NCBI RefSeq assembly: GCF_905475345.1
Contig: NC_066593.1
Coordinates: 807,001 to 871,000, forward strand
Length of the DNA: 64,000 bases
Origin: Vespula vulgaris
Lineage: Eukaryota > Arthropoda > Insecta > Hymenoptera > Vespidae
Direction: 5' to 3'
Made by a program: the position numbers and the translations under genes. Within the stretch, counting starts at the first letter, position 1. Each line of letters begins with the position of its first letter. Shown here piece by piece: positions 41,047-53,115 of the stretch. Under the pieces are notes generated by a model. It was not told the origin of the DNA and searched no databases. It was given only the letters and a program-made list of their open reading frames with translations.

Positions 41047-43731
41047 TCTTCTCCAGCGTCGAGAAGTTTGCAGGATCGCATTGACGATTGGCACCGGCCT
41101 CGAACGTGTCAACCAACAAATCAGGACTCACGATGATCGGTCTTGGAACTCTTGGGGAGCACTCGGTAGTATCACGGGTAGCACGGAAAACTTTCACGAG
41201 AGGTTTCTGAGCCAGTGGCGTACCAAGAGACTTGAAAATGTCTCGATGACGTAGCAGGATAAACTCGAAGTCAAAGGATGTTCGAAAGGATTCTACGATC
41301 CTTTTTTTTCTCTCTTTTTTTTCTTTTTTTTTTTCTTTCTTTCTCTGCTTCTCCTTTCTCTTCTTTCTCAATCTTTCTCTCTCTCTCTCTCTCTCACTCT
41401 CTCTCTCTCTTTTTTTTCACTCGTTTCTCTCGTCTCAAATCACTTTCCTTTCACAATTACGCACAATTACGAAACTCTCAAAAATCTCCTTCACCAGGCA
41501 TCGAAATCGCCGTTCTCGTTCTCCACGAGCTTTTCTCATGGCAAGCCACCGACCAATAACAAAGATTATTTTCTTTGAAGTTGGACACCATCTGTCGATG
41601 AACCGATTAGAAAACGACTCGTCGTTGAGCAGCACTCATGATCCTCTCGTCTACTCAACTTCACCGTTTCCCTTTTCTTCTTTCTCGAGCGTATCGCGTA
41701 CACCCTGTACGCTCTAATTCGAGCGAAAGCGCGGGTCTTTTCCAAATACGTTATTATACGAACGAAAGAAAGAACGAGTTTTTCTCGTTCTTAGGGAAAT
41801 AAACTGTTTAAACGAACGGTATAACTTTTACGAAGTAAACAAATCGATTACGATATTTTTGACATTTTTTAAAACTCTCTCTCGTTTTATTTTCTCTCGT
41901 ATTATAACGCGCTTCGCGACGACGATCCGTTCCCTTCACTGGCCGACCGTCGAATGTCCGGGGCCTCAGGCCCTCCTTCGTCGCCACGACGTAATGAAAG
42001 TCCCGTGTGGCGCGCGCCAACTCCAGTCTCATGCCTTGCCGGTCGCTCGCTAACAATTTTACAATATTCTCAAGCTATTTCATGCTATGTATATGTATAT
42101 AATATATATATAATATATATATATCGTTGATCGTTGATATCTTTGATATACTATTCATTTAATTTAACCTTATAAACGTGTATTCGCTTTATTTTGCTTT
42201 ATTCTATTTCCATTGATAAAAATTAAACAAGCGATGATAAACAGAGATGCAATCGATTATGCCATTTACTAATCAATACTTAGATATTATAAATTTCAAC
42301 GGTGATAGTATACGACCTCGGATCAGACGAGCTCCTTCAGCGAAACTCGTTGATTACGCAAGAGAGCAGCAGGTTCGATGAAATATCATGTCTTGTTGCA
42401 TTACATTTTTTTCTTTTCTTTTTTTTTTCTTTTTTCATTTTTGTTCGTTTTTATTTTAATTTTGTTTTATTTGTTGGCTTGTTTTTTATTTTGAAGAGGG
42501 AGAAAAGAAGAGAGAGAAAAGGGTAACGAATCAAAGAGATCTTATATTTTTTTTTCTTTTTATTTTTTTTTTTATTTTACTTTTTATTCTTTTTTTATTC
42601 TTTTTTTTTTTATTTTTTTTTTTCAGAAGAAATCGTACATAAGTCGGATCGTCTTGATCTCTTACATGTAGCGAGTGAACTTGCCCTTGTAAATCTTCCA
42701 TAACGACAAGCTAGCTGTCCGGTACGCTATCGTTTTATTCCACATTGCCTTCTTATTCCCGTTCGATCTCGATCGGTAAACGATACTTCCATAATCGGGA
42801 AATAAGTAGAGTTAGATATACAGGGACCAAGGTATAACAGTATCCTAGACACAACTGGACCGGATCGAAAAATCACTACCAACGACCGATCGACCCGCTT
42901 AAAGTGCATAAGTTAAAATTAAGAGAACCGGTTTTCCTCTGATATCGCGTGTCCTAGCTAAACAGATATCTAGCTTGAAAATGTAGTTCAGCCGCGCGAT
43001 CTACATCCCCATATATTCTTACGATATACACATTTTCTTTTATTTTTCGAAATTATTCGAAGTAATAGTTAACTAGTAGTATATCCTAGATAATTTTCAT
43101 ACCCAACGACTCGTATTCGAAACTCGCCGTTTACACGTATAAATTATCTTCCGTAAATACGAGCATGAGTTGTTTACCATTGTTTACCACGTTAAAATAC
43201 GAAAGTAGAAGATTACTCCTATTGTTAGAAATATACCTAAGAAGTCCGAGATTAGGTGATTTTAAAATGTAAAAGAGAAAGAAGAGATACATCATTTTAC
43301 CTTTCTTTAATCAAACATCGACTTTATCATAGATAATAGTTGCAAACAAAGAAAAGGATCGTATTTAACGTCGATTAACGTCCACTACACAACTACATAG
43401 GGATAGGGAATAGTCGTTTATTTACGGTTCGAGTATATAACATGTTTTCTCGTTCGTAAAATGTTCTCCTGGCTGTTTTCGCGGCCATAGTCGTCGTTGC
43501 ACTTCGTTCGCTACTTGATCGTCTCGGAAAAAAGGGTCGATTGTGGTCAGTGACGGTGAGTTTTCTTCTTTCACGGGACTCTGATGGTTAGCCTATAAGA
43601 TTACACTGGCTTTACCGTTAAGTCCACTCTTCTCCCTACTCTTTGCCTTTCGATCGACACTATATCCCCTCCATTTTAAATCTTCGCGCTCTTTTCTTAG
43701 GCCTCTTTTACTCCCACTCCTTTCCCCTCTT

Positions 43732-43762
<31 letters not shown>

Positions 43763-46600
43763 CTCGCTCTCTCTCCGTCTCTCCGTCTGTCTTCTTTTTG
43801 CTTACATTGAAAGAGGTATGATATAAAAAAGACTCGATTTTACACCTTGCATTATTTTATGGATTACTACATCTCTCTTTCTCTTTCTTTTTCTCTCTTT
43901 TTCTCTCTAACCTCCTTTTGTCTTTCCCTTCTCTAGCAATCGTTGCTCCGCGACTTTTTTTTTTTTATCAATCGACGTCACTACACGCTTAAGCCCCTTT
44001 CACCTCGAACAAGGCCCACCTTCTCATTCTCCCTTCTCTCTCTCTCTCTCTCTTTTTGTCTCTCTTTCTATCTATCTCTTTTCTCTCTGAAGTTGCAAGG
44101 AGAAGCGAAAAATATAAATGAGCGAACACAGGACGTTTTAACGTTCAATATAGTAGAAAAAGAAAGGGTGTGAGGAACGGAGACTGGTTTTACTATTTTT
44201 CTGTGGTTCTTTCTCTCTCTCTCTCTCTCTTTTACTATTAACGTCACGCCTTAACCAATTTCGAATTTTAAAGGTTGCGCTCGGTTACTCACTCCGATCG
44301 AATTATTCAATTCACCACGTGGACGTTGAATTGTAACCATTAAATGTGTCGTTTGTCCTTTTTCTTTCTTCTTTTTTTTTTGTTTAACAAATTTTTCGTC
44401 CTTTTCAGAGGAATATACAATAACGATTTTGAATCATTTTCAATTTGACAGTTTTCTTTTACGAATATGTATATCTATTGATATTGTTTTAGGATTTTAA
44501 AAGTTTATACGACTTCTTTTTAATATCTTTCTCCTTGATCCTTAGCAATAAAAGGATTTGAAATTCCGATGTAATCTTCAAATGGCAAAGTTATTAAAGT
44601 CGCTCTTTCCTATGAAACGATATTACGAACACGTGATTTCTCTTTTTGAATTTGAAAGAAAGATCCCTTGATATCTTCTTCGTCGTAAAAGATATATCGT
44701 TCTTTCATCGCTTACGGACGTAATTATCTGTGCGAAGAAACTTGCCGCTTTAGATAGATTAATGAGAGAGGATTCTTGGACACGCAAGCCTGTAGTCGCT
44801 TTCCTTCCGGCGGATCGTGTCGTGTCGAATGAAACGTTTAAGACTGTTAATAATTCCTGATTTTATAATGGTTTGTTTGTTGTCAGCAACGAATCCAGAC
44901 GTAATTTTTGATCGATCTTCGTGAAGAAGGTTTCATTTTAATAACGAAGATTTAAACGAGATAACTGCTTTTTCGAGTTTTCCATAAAGCATTATTCTCT
45001 TTGAAAACAAATCATCTGAAGAGAACGATTTTCAAGACAAAGTACAAAATTTTTCAAAAATTCGAAAAGGCCATTTTCTCGTATAGATTTTCGTTCCTAA
45101 AATGAGATTTCATTGATCAAAATTCGATGAAGAAATCGGTTAATGTTAAATGTTAAATGTTGTTCTCGATATCTTTCGTGATAAATAAATCTCGTAGAGT
45201 GGCGCCCCTTGAAATCTACGGTGAAAGAGACGAAGCTTCTATCTCCCACTACCGATTTTCACATGCATGCTCGATTGACCTGTGTTTGTTTCCGTGAACT
45301 AGCCGATTGCATTTTTGTTTCTGTACGTAAACTGATGATGCTCGGATTTTCTGATTCATTCGACGCATTTAGCGATTTTCGCTCAATTTCGACGATTTCG
45401 ACACCAACTTTGGTGATTTTGTCAATTATTTCGTCGGAAATAATAATTAATGAATATTAAAAATCGAAACATTTCATTTCACAAGTTCGTTTGCAACCTA
45501 TCTCTGAGATATTTTTTTGTGCTTTCCCTTGTAGAATTAGTCCATTTTGTATTATTATTTTTTACCATTTTATATCATTGTTACAAGTACTACAATAATG
45601 ATACAAAGATTAATATATAATAATGATAATAAAGTGATAAGAAAAAAAAGAAGAAAAAGAAAGATATAGTTTAATATTATATACATCATATGCGTATTCC
45701 ATTAATAAAATTCTGTTATGAAATTCTGTTCTAATGCGAAAATAAGAAAAAGTAAAAATTTAGTAATTAGCTATCGCGCAAATATGCTCTTATAATTTTT
45801 TTAATTACTATATATTCATTTTTATAATGTAAAATGTATATGTAGAAACAAGGTAATTAATATTTAAGTTAATTATCGTAGATTAGTTAAAACATCATAA
45901 AAATAATAACTTACTCCTTTTCATATGGTTTAACTTAAATAATTTATATTATATATCATATTTTAAACCTTATTTAAATAATGTATAATGTACACGGAAT
46001 ATAAATTAATATTTAAATAATAATATATTCGATTAGACATTAGATAGCTCGTAACGCGTTAAATATCGAATATTTTATTTCAACATTTTCATACAGCTTA
46101 TATTCGGATTGTAGACTACATTTAATGTCAATAAAAACAAACACTTCCACTGAGTTTATCTTTCATCGATCCTTCGTAGTTTTCTTTCGCATTCCGACGA
46201 GTAAGCATCGAAAATTACCTTTTCCGTACGGCTACACTTCGACGATTAATAATTTTAATAAATTTCTAATTATTTAAACAATCTTTAATGTACACGGAGT
46301 ATACTATACTAATATTTGAACGAGATACGTATTAAATATAAAATAGAATTAAAATAATATTTAAATAGAGTTAAAATTTGATCGCGCGGTCGTCGCCCGT
46401 TTACAAAGTCAACAAAAACATACTTTTCACTGACTTTGTCTATTCTCGAAACAGTATACTTTTGGATTCCGACGAGTAAACATCGAACCGCTCACTTTCC
46501 GTACGAGTGAATTTTAATAATTTATACTTTTGATTATTTCATATATATATCGGGTATAATCGAGTAATATTTAAATAATATTATATCGAATCGCGAAGTA
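41047..46600. other. Intergenic region upstream of fw
   Basis: Contains the unresolved fw 5'UTR and, at about 41890-42055, a CpG-rich island with few repeats that is a candidate promoter. The rest is CT microsatellites (43731-43790, 44036-44052) and AT-rich DNA. No protein-like frame was recognised. Confidence 0.55.
45960..46570. repeat. Diverged tandem repeat block left of the ribozyme locus
   Basis: Related blocks recur about every 300 bp. GTACACGGA(A/G)TATA motifs appear near 45989 and 46290. A block with ATTCCGACGAGTAA(G/A)CATCGAA and TTTCCGTACG appears near 46193-46240 and 46475-46505. Copies are heavily diverged. They form the left edge of the repeat locus. Confidence 0.6.
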
Positions 46601-46661
46601 GAGTCAGTGTCGGTCGCGATAAGAACTCATTTATAGTTATTATACAGATTCTTTCCTCATT

Positions 46662-46856
46662 TTATAAAAGATAATAGAGTTTCGCGAAATAAATTCAGTG
46701 ATCGTTCATTAATAAATAACTACCGCGAATTAGAGTCAGTGCATCACTGAAGAGGATCTCGAGCAACTTCGATATCGACCTACCTCATTGTCAACCAACT
46801 ACAAATCATCCACCCTCAATTTCGACCTAAATCGCGAACGAGTGTTTTGGAGTCAT
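46662..46856 (+). repeat. 195-bp direct repeat X, copy 1
   Basis: Nearly identical to 50141-50336, from TTATAAAAG through TTTCGCGAAATAAATTCAGT, AATTAGAGTCAGTGCATCAC, AAGAGGATCTCG and GTGTTTTGGAG. The two copies bracket the satellite arrays and the first ribozyme copy. Here the repeat leads directly into the type-1 module. Confidence 0.9.
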
Positions 46857-46985
46857 CGATATTATAACACTCACGGGAGTGTCGGGCGCGATTAAAAGTC
46901 CTACCGGGGACTTCGTTTTATAGAACATCGATTATTTGATCACGTCGGTCACGCGAATTTTAAAGTAGAGTCCCCGTTAGCCCGT
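46849..46985 (+). repeat. Type-1 module upstream of ribozyme copy 1
   Basis: Shares with 55469-55606 and 58385-58524 the sequence from GAGTCA(T/C)CGATATTATAAC through CACTC(A/C)(C/C)GGGAGTG, an AGTCCTACCG(G/A)GGACT hairpin, GATTATTTGA, CGGTCACGCGAATTTTA and AGTAGAGTCC, ending at the predicted cleavage site. Confidence 0.85.
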
Positions 46986-47243
46986 GGGTCCCCAGATGCA
47001 GCAACCTCCACACGGTGGGACCTGGGTAGGTAGTACTTGCGAAATATCGAGATATAAGTTTAAATTATAGCTAGAATCCATAACTAATTTATATATATTA
47101 TGCAAAATCTATAATTAGATTATATATAATATTCATATTATATATTAATATTATATATTATTAATTATACATTATATATTATATAAAATAATTAAATTAT
47201 TATAATTATAAAATGCAAGTACTACCGGGCGAATTACTGCAAT
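46986..47243 (+). ncRNA. HDV-like self-cleaving ribozyme motif, copy 1
   Basis: Predicted cleavage is just before 46986. P1 is 46986-46992 (GGGTCCC) with 47017-47023 (GGGACCT), giving a G-U first pair. P3 is ACC (47004-47006)/GGT (47014-47016) around a 7-nt L3 (TCCACAC). P1.1 is CC of L3 with GG at 47024-47025. P4 starts with GGTAGTACTTGC (47029-47040) and closes with GCAAGTACTACC before J4/2 GGGCGAAT, presumed catalytic C at 47230. P2 (46996-47002) keeps five core pairs with CTGCA at 47237-47241. P4 has a large AT-rich insertion. The weaker P2 makes this the least certain of the non-decayed copies. Confidence 0.75.
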
Positions 47244-47300
47244 ATTTCAATGTTTTTTCAATAAATAACAGAAAATTATTTTATTTTGGACTTAACTTGT

Positions 47301-49430
47301 GAAGTGGGGAGACTCAACTTCGAGAGACAACAACAAAGTCGTATCTTTGACGGACTATTAGAGTTACTAAATCAGTTGTGTTTTGGACTTCGACGAGGGA
47401 ACTTAGAAATTTTCGCAAAACCCATTTCAGCGAGTATTACCGAAGATTTAACTAAAATATATAACAGTTTATTTGATTTTAGACTTAAATGCGAAGTGGG
47501 GATACACGGCTTCGAGGGACGACAACAAAGTCGGGTCTTTGACTGACCTATGTAGTTCCCAGTTCAGTTGTGCTTTGGACTTCGATGAGGGAACTTAGAA
47601 ATTTTCGTGGATGCCATCCATGCAAGTATTAACGAACAGTTAATTCAAATATACAACAGCTTCTTTGATTTTAGACTTAAATGCGAAGTGGGGATACACG
47701 GCTTTGAGAGACGACAACAAAGTCGGGCCTTAGGCCGACCTTTATAGTTCCTGGTTCAGTCGTGCGTTGGACATCGACAAGAGAACTTAGAAATTTTCGT
47801 GGATGCCATTCATGCAAATATTAACGAACAGTTAATTCAAATATACAACAGTTTCTTTGATTTTAGACTTAAATGCGAAGTGGGGATACACGGCTTCGAG
47901 GGACGACAATAAAGTCGGGTCTTAAACCGACCTTTACAGTTACTAGTTCAGTTGTGCTTTGGACATCGACAAGAGAACTTAGAAATTTTCACGGATGCCA
48001 TTCGCGCAAGTATTAACGAACAGTTAATTCAAATATACAACAGATTCTTTGATTTTAGACTTAAATGCGAAGTGGGGATACACGGCTTCGAGGGACGACA
48101 ACAAAGTCGGGTCTTTGACTGACCTATGTAGTTCCCAGTTCAGTTGTGCTTTGGACTTCGACAAGAGAACTTAGAAATTTTCGTGGATGCCATCCATGTA
48201 AATATTAACGAACAGTTAATTCAAATATACAACAGCTTCTTTGATTTTAGACTTAAATGCGAAGTGGGGATACTCGGCTTCGAGAGACGACAATAAAGTC
48301 GGGTCTTAAACCGACCTTTACAGTTACTAGTTCAGTTGTGCTTTGGACATCGACAAGAGAACTTAGAAATTTTCACGGATGCCATTCGCGCAAGTATTAA
48401 CGAACAGTTAATTCAAATATACAACAGATTCTTTGATTTTAGACTTAAATGCGAAGTGGGGATACACGGCTTCGAGGGACGACAACAAAGTCGGGTCTTT
48501 GACTGACCTATGTAGTTCCCAGTTCAGTTGTGCTTTGGACTTCGACCAGTGAACTTAGAAATTTTCGCGGATGCCATTTTTGCAAGTATTAACGAAGGGT
48601 TAATTCTAATATACAACAGTTTATTTGATTTTAGACTTAAATGCGAAGTGGGGATACTCGGCTTCGAGAGACGACAATAAAGTCGGGTCTTAAACCGACC
48701 TTTACAGTTACTAGTTCAGTTGTGCTTTGGACATCGACAAGAGAACTTAGAAATTTTCGTGGATGCCATTCAGGCAAGTATTAACGAACAGTTAATTCAA
48801 ATATACAACAGTTTCTTTGATTTTACACTCCAATGCGCAGTGGGGATACTCGGCTTCGAGGGACGACAACAAAGTCGGGTCTTTGACTGACCTATGTAGT
48901 TCCCAGTTCAGTTGTGCTTTGGACTTCGACGTGGGAACTTAGAAATTTTCGTGGATGCCATCCATGTAAATATTAACGAACAGTTAATTCAAATATACAA
49001 CAGCTTCTTTGATTTTAGACTTAAATGCGAAGTGGGGATACACGGCTTCGAGAGACGACAACAATGTCGGGTCTTTGACTGACCTATGTAGTTCCCAGTT
49101 CAGTTGTGCTTTGGACTTCGACAAGAGAACTTAGAAATTTTCGTGGATGCCATCCATGTAAATATTAACGAACAGTTAATTCAAATATACAACAGCTTCT
49201 TTGATTTTAGACTTAAATGCGAAGTGGGGATACACGGCTTTGAGAGACGACAACAAAGTCGGGTCTTTGACTGACCTATGTAGTTCCCAGTTCAGTTGTG
49301 CTTTGGACTTCGACCAGTGAACTTAGAAATTTTCGCGGATGCCATTTGCGCAAGTATTAACGAACAGTTAATTCAAATATATAACAGTTTATTTTATTTT
49401 AGACTTAAATGCAATGTGGGGGTAATCTCC
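47301..49430 (+). repeat. 192-bp satellite, 11 tandem units plus partial
   Basis: The marker GAAGTGGGGA (with variants) occurs at 47301, 47493, 47686, 47877, 48069, 48261, 48453, 48645, 48837, 49029, 49221 and 49413: 11 intervals spanning 2112 bp, mean exactly 192. Units carry an ACGACAA(C/T)AAAGTCGGGTCTT block with two alternating variants (TTTGACTGACC and TTAAACCGACC), GTTCAGTTGTGCTTTGGACT, AACTTAGAAATTTTCG and ATTAACGAACAGTTAATTC. Frames are interrupted by stops, so this is non-coding. It sits directly after ribozyme copy 1. Confidence 0.95.
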
Positions 49431-49510
49431 CACCCGTGACGATACTAAAGTCGGTCATTTGACCGATCCTTATAGTTACTCGTTCAGTTGCGCTTTGAAC
49501 TTCGTCGGGT

Positions 49511-49800
49511 GGACTTAGAAATTTTTACACTTTCGAGGGACTTTGACAATCTATCTCCACGAGTGGACTTAGAAATTTTCGGACTTACGAGAGACTGTAA
49601 CAATCTATTTCCAAGCGTGGACTTTGAAATTTTCCGACAACGGACTTTGACAACCTATCTCCACGGGTGGACTTAGAAATTTTCAGACCTTCGAGGGACT
49701 TTGACAATCTATCTCCAAGAGTGGACTTAGAAATTTTCGGACTTTCGAAAGACTTTGACGATCTATGTCCACCAGCGGACTTAGAAATTTTCGCAGAATG
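49511..49800 (+). repeat. 54-bp satellite, six units
   Basis: The marker GGACTT(A/T)(G)AAATTTT recurs at 49511, 49565, 49619, 49669, 49723 and 49777 (54, 54, 50, 54, 54). The unit looks derived from the GGACTT...ACTTAGAAATTTTCG segment of the neighbouring 192-bp unit. It ends in the same GAATGC(T/C)ATT(C)GTGCAA context as the larger repeat. Confidence 0.9.
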
Positions 49801-50140
49801 CTATTCGTGCAATTACCAACGAAGACGTAAAGTAAGTATATTTCTCTATCATATATTTGTTGAATTATTTTTACAGTCTTTTATTATAACAGTGATACCG
49901 ATTATTTTGTTTCTATTTTTATGTTTCAGAACCTCGTTGTAAACCCACGCATAGCAATGAAATAATCGAGTATTTGCATCACTAAAATAAATTTATCGCG
50001 AAGTAGAAGCAGTGTTTGATCGTTCGCGGTTCGCGATTTAAACCATAAGTGTTTTTGCATAGACTGCGTGCAATGCAGTCGTTAGAGTCAGTGTTTGTTC
50101 GTAAAGTTATTTGCTTTTTTAACAGTCGCACAGACTGTAC

Positions 50141-50336
50141 TTATAAAAGTTAGTAGAGTTTCGCGAAATAAATTCAGTGATCGTTCGTTAATAAATAACT
50201 ATCGCGAATTAGAGTCAGTGCATCACTGAAGAGGATCTCGACCAACTTCGATGTCGACCTACCTCATTTTCAACCAACTACAAATCGTCCACCCTCAATT
50301 TCGACCTAAATCGCGGTCCAGTGTTTTGGAGCCATC
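50141..50336 (+). repeat. 195-bp direct repeat X, copy 2
   Basis: Second copy of the repeat at 46662-46856, about 94-95% identical by eye. It diverges after GTGTTTTGGAG(C)CATCG, where copy 1 runs into the type-1 module. Confidence 0.9.
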
Positions 50337-51660
50337 GCAGAACTTCTTAAGTAGTAAGTTAATTTTTAAATCCCTCCGATCACTCAATCATGCCGAGGAC
50401 GAAAGGTCCGAATCGGCACGGGTGATTGGTTGTAATTAATTAGTAGAAGAGCAATGAGTGACCACGAATAAATTTCTTCGGAGATTTACTCGTGAATGGT
50501 TTGTTATTTTTTGATTTATTTATTAGATCAGGATAGAGTCTTCTTGTTTAAACGCGTTAATTGTAATTATTTCAAAATTTGAATATTTAAATGCATTTTT
50601 AAATACTTTTCTCTCGCGGAAATAGTAAAGAATCGCGATATTCGCGCTTTTAAAAATGAATAAGCAAGAAGACGTTCGCGATGTATAGTCTCTGAATTGC
50701 AAGCGAAATTATATAATATCTTTTCTAATAATTAGAATAATCGCTTGTAAGAAGGAGCGTCCAATGATTTTTCATTACATTTTTAGATAAAGATTAATCA
50801 ATTTTATTAATAAAAGAAAAGTTTCAATAGAGTCATTACTTTTGAAAAAAATAAAGTAGAGTAGAGTCATTGCTTTTGAAAGAATAAAGTAAAGTAGAGT
50901 CGTTGATATAAAATAAACAGACTTGTAGAATCGCAACGTGTAGAACATAGAATAAGTTAATCAATATTTAGCTTAGGATTTTCAGCAATTAATATATTAA
51001 TTCTCGTTTCTCTTCCGATGCTTTCTCGATTTTTCGTTTCAGGTATACTTTAGATTTGCATTAGATTTATTAGTTTTCTTCCACGTCTTAGAATATAGGT
51101 CGGTTTTAGTTCCTCGATATTGATGATAGTTATTGAATGTGTTTTACAGTTGTGGTTAGGGCACGAAGCAAAGAAGAGGCTATATGCCGAAGAGGCCCCC
51201 ACAAATTGTGGCTCAAGAGGGCAACTTTTAGACTATTGAGTTATTTTCGAAGTTTCTGAATCTTTCAGAGCTCTTCGAGAATAGCTCTTAGTCATATTTT
51301 AATTTTACCATGTTGTCACTCAAAATGCTCTTACATAGTAGTAACGTAGATTTGAGAAACTGAGACGAAATACTATTTCATCTCCCATCCTACATTGCCA
51401 CGCGTACGCGAATAGAATTTTTCATATGTTATACATTTTGATTATTAAAGTCGAATAATCTCGTATTTTTTCCAAATTTTAATTAAAATAATAATTTTAT
51501 TTCAATAAGATCTAGTCTTAGATTAAAGTCGAGTCATAAATTTTTCACTTTTTATTTTTCTTTAAAGTGCAATTAAACTCATAATTTTATTTTTATAAAA
51601 TGAAGTTTTATTTGCTTAAAATATAAATTATGTTACGCCGGTAATGCGTATTATAGAATA
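50337..51660. other. Non-coding spacer within the repeat locus
   Basis: AT-rich. Has short AGTAGAGTC-type motifs (for example near 50855-50900), an acceptor-like TGTTTTACAG at about 51140-51149, and a GC-richer patch at about 51165-51230 with CCCACAAATTGTGGC able to form a small hairpin. No protein frame. Confidence 0.55.
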
Positions 51661-51678
51661 GAATCCCCATTAACTCGC

Positions 51679-51839
51679 GGGTCTCCAAATACAGCAACCT
51701 TCACGTGGTGGGACCTGGGTCGGTAGTACTTGCGATATACTGAAATCTATATCGAAATTATATATGTTATCTAAAATCTATAACTAAATTATATATGTCT
51801 AACTATATTGCGCAAGTACTACCGGGCGAATGGCTGCAT
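51679..51839 (+). ncRNA. HDV-like self-cleaving ribozyme motif, copy 2
   Basis: P1 GGGTCTC (51679-51685) pairs with GGGACCT (51710-51716) using an extra wobble in place of a C-G pair. P3 is ACC/GGT around L3 TTCACGT, so P1.1 is weaker. P2 ATACAGC (51689-51695) with GCTGCAT (51833-51839) has one mismatch. P4 GGTAGTACTTGCG pairs perfectly with CGCAAGTACTACC. Presumed catalytic C at 51827. The A in P2 and T in L3 suggest this copy may be less active. Confidence 0.8.
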
Positions 51840-52133
51840 GTGTCAATGTTCTTCCAAAGTCTATTTTCTGTCTAATTTCAATTAGACATTAAATTAGTTA
51901 CATTTTAAATTGATAGTTATATTTCTATAGATAAATAAATTAAATACATCAAAGTTCTAAGTTAATTTTCTAAGAGAACGCACAGAAACTCTTCTGTCGC
52001 TCTTATATTCTCTTTCTTTCCTATTTATTCTTATTGACTTTTATTAATTACATACTTTCATTAATAATATTCATTATATCCTGTTATTCATTATATTAAT
52101 TACTTTTATTAATTTTTATTAATGGTTAATCTC

Positions 52134-52154
52134 GGGTGGGACCCTTGGGAGGGG
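52134..52154 (+). other. G-quadruplex-type motif, copy 1
   Basis: Four runs of three or more G (GGGTGGG, then GGGAGGGG) separated by short loops of 1, 6 and 1 nt, 295 bases after ribozyme copy 2. The pattern recurs in five units. It is followed by CCCTCGGGTGTGGGCC, which could compete by pairing. Confidence 0.7.
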
Positions 52155-52710
52155 CCCTCGGGTGTGGGCCTTAGGCGGGTTTCGTTCTTTCACTAGAGAA
52201 AAATCGAACTCAATTATGGTACTCTGATTTTCACTCAGTGATCTTCGAAATGCACAGGCATTATTCAGAATTCTACTTTTCTCACGTGCACTAACGCAAA
52301 TACTCACGGTTTCTTTTATTCTTTTCCTCTTGTTCTTTTCTTTTCTTCTTTTCTTTTTGTCTTCTTCTCATCTTTTTTTTAACCCTTTTGTGTTTCAGAT
52401 TAGATCATCGAGGCAGCGATCATCCAGGGAACTATCATCGAGGGACCGATCATCTTTAAATTAAATTTTTACAGGGAAATTTTTAAATATAAATATCTTA
52501 TTGTATTTAATTTTGTATATAATTTTTGTTCTTATATTTAATTTTCATTGTCCTTTTAATTTTGCTCTTATATTTAATTTTCATTATTTTTCTAATTTTT
52601 ACTGTTCATTTGACTATTATTAATTTTTTAATTTTAATTTTTGCACTTATATTTGATTTTTATTATGTCTTTTAATTTTTGTTCTTTTTTTTTTCTCTTG
52701 CTTCATGTTT

Positions 52711-53115
52711 CTCTGTTTCAGATTAGGTGATCCAGGGACCGATCATCGTGGGATTTTTACACGGAAGTTAATGGAACCTCTTTGCATATAATTTTTATTA
52801 TATGCAGAGAGGGTATGTCTCCTTGCTTCCGTACGCGAATGATAGGGAAAACACTCACGCGCGTGACGGCCGGCACGCGCGTGGGTGTTCGCGAACGCGA
52901 GATTAAGTCCTACCGAGGACTACGTTTTGATTTTTGAAATCGAAAGATAGACACGACCGGTCGTGTCTCGAGATGTCTGAAGCCGACGGTGTGGACAGTG
53001 GAGCAATCTGTAAGCGGGGTTTTATACATCTCCAGTTTGCTGAGAAGCCCGAAGCTCCCGAAGCGGAAAGGCATCTCGGTTCGCGGATTTTAGAGTAGAG
53101 TCCCCGTTAGCCCGT
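52711..53115 (+). repeat. Type-2 module, copy 1 (hairpin-rich leader to ribozyme copy 3)
   Basis: About 405 bp repeated at 54165-54566 and 56631-57040. In order: acceptor-like CTGTTTCAG, GATTAGGTGATC, a TGCATATAAT/ATTATATGCA hairpin, GGGTATGTCTCCTTGCTTCC, a 16-bp-stem hairpin (52850-52889), AGTCCTACCGAGGACT hairpin, the 18-bp palindrome GACACGACCGGTCGTGTC (52950-52967), a CCGAAGCTCCCGAAGCGG segment, and ATTTTAGAGTAGAGTCC. It ends at the ribozyme cleavage site. Confidence 0.9.

Noticed and set aside
40970..41371. A 133-residue minus-strand frame overlapping the fw first exon
   Set aside because: Its start is a Lys/Arg run from a CT tract, it does not join any sushi exon in phase, and a different frame encodes a clear signal peptide.
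47286..47546. Coding potential of the 86-residue frame at the start of the satellite
   Set aside because: The frame spans repeat units and is stopped in the other copies.
47301..49430. CRISPR-like array
   Set aside because: Units are contiguous 192-bp repeats without spacers in a eukaryotic genome; it is a satellite.
52850..52967. Hammerhead or twister ribozyme within the hairpin modules
   Set aside because: The conserved CUGANGA/GAAA core of hammerheads and the twister core were not found; the hairpins alone are not enough.
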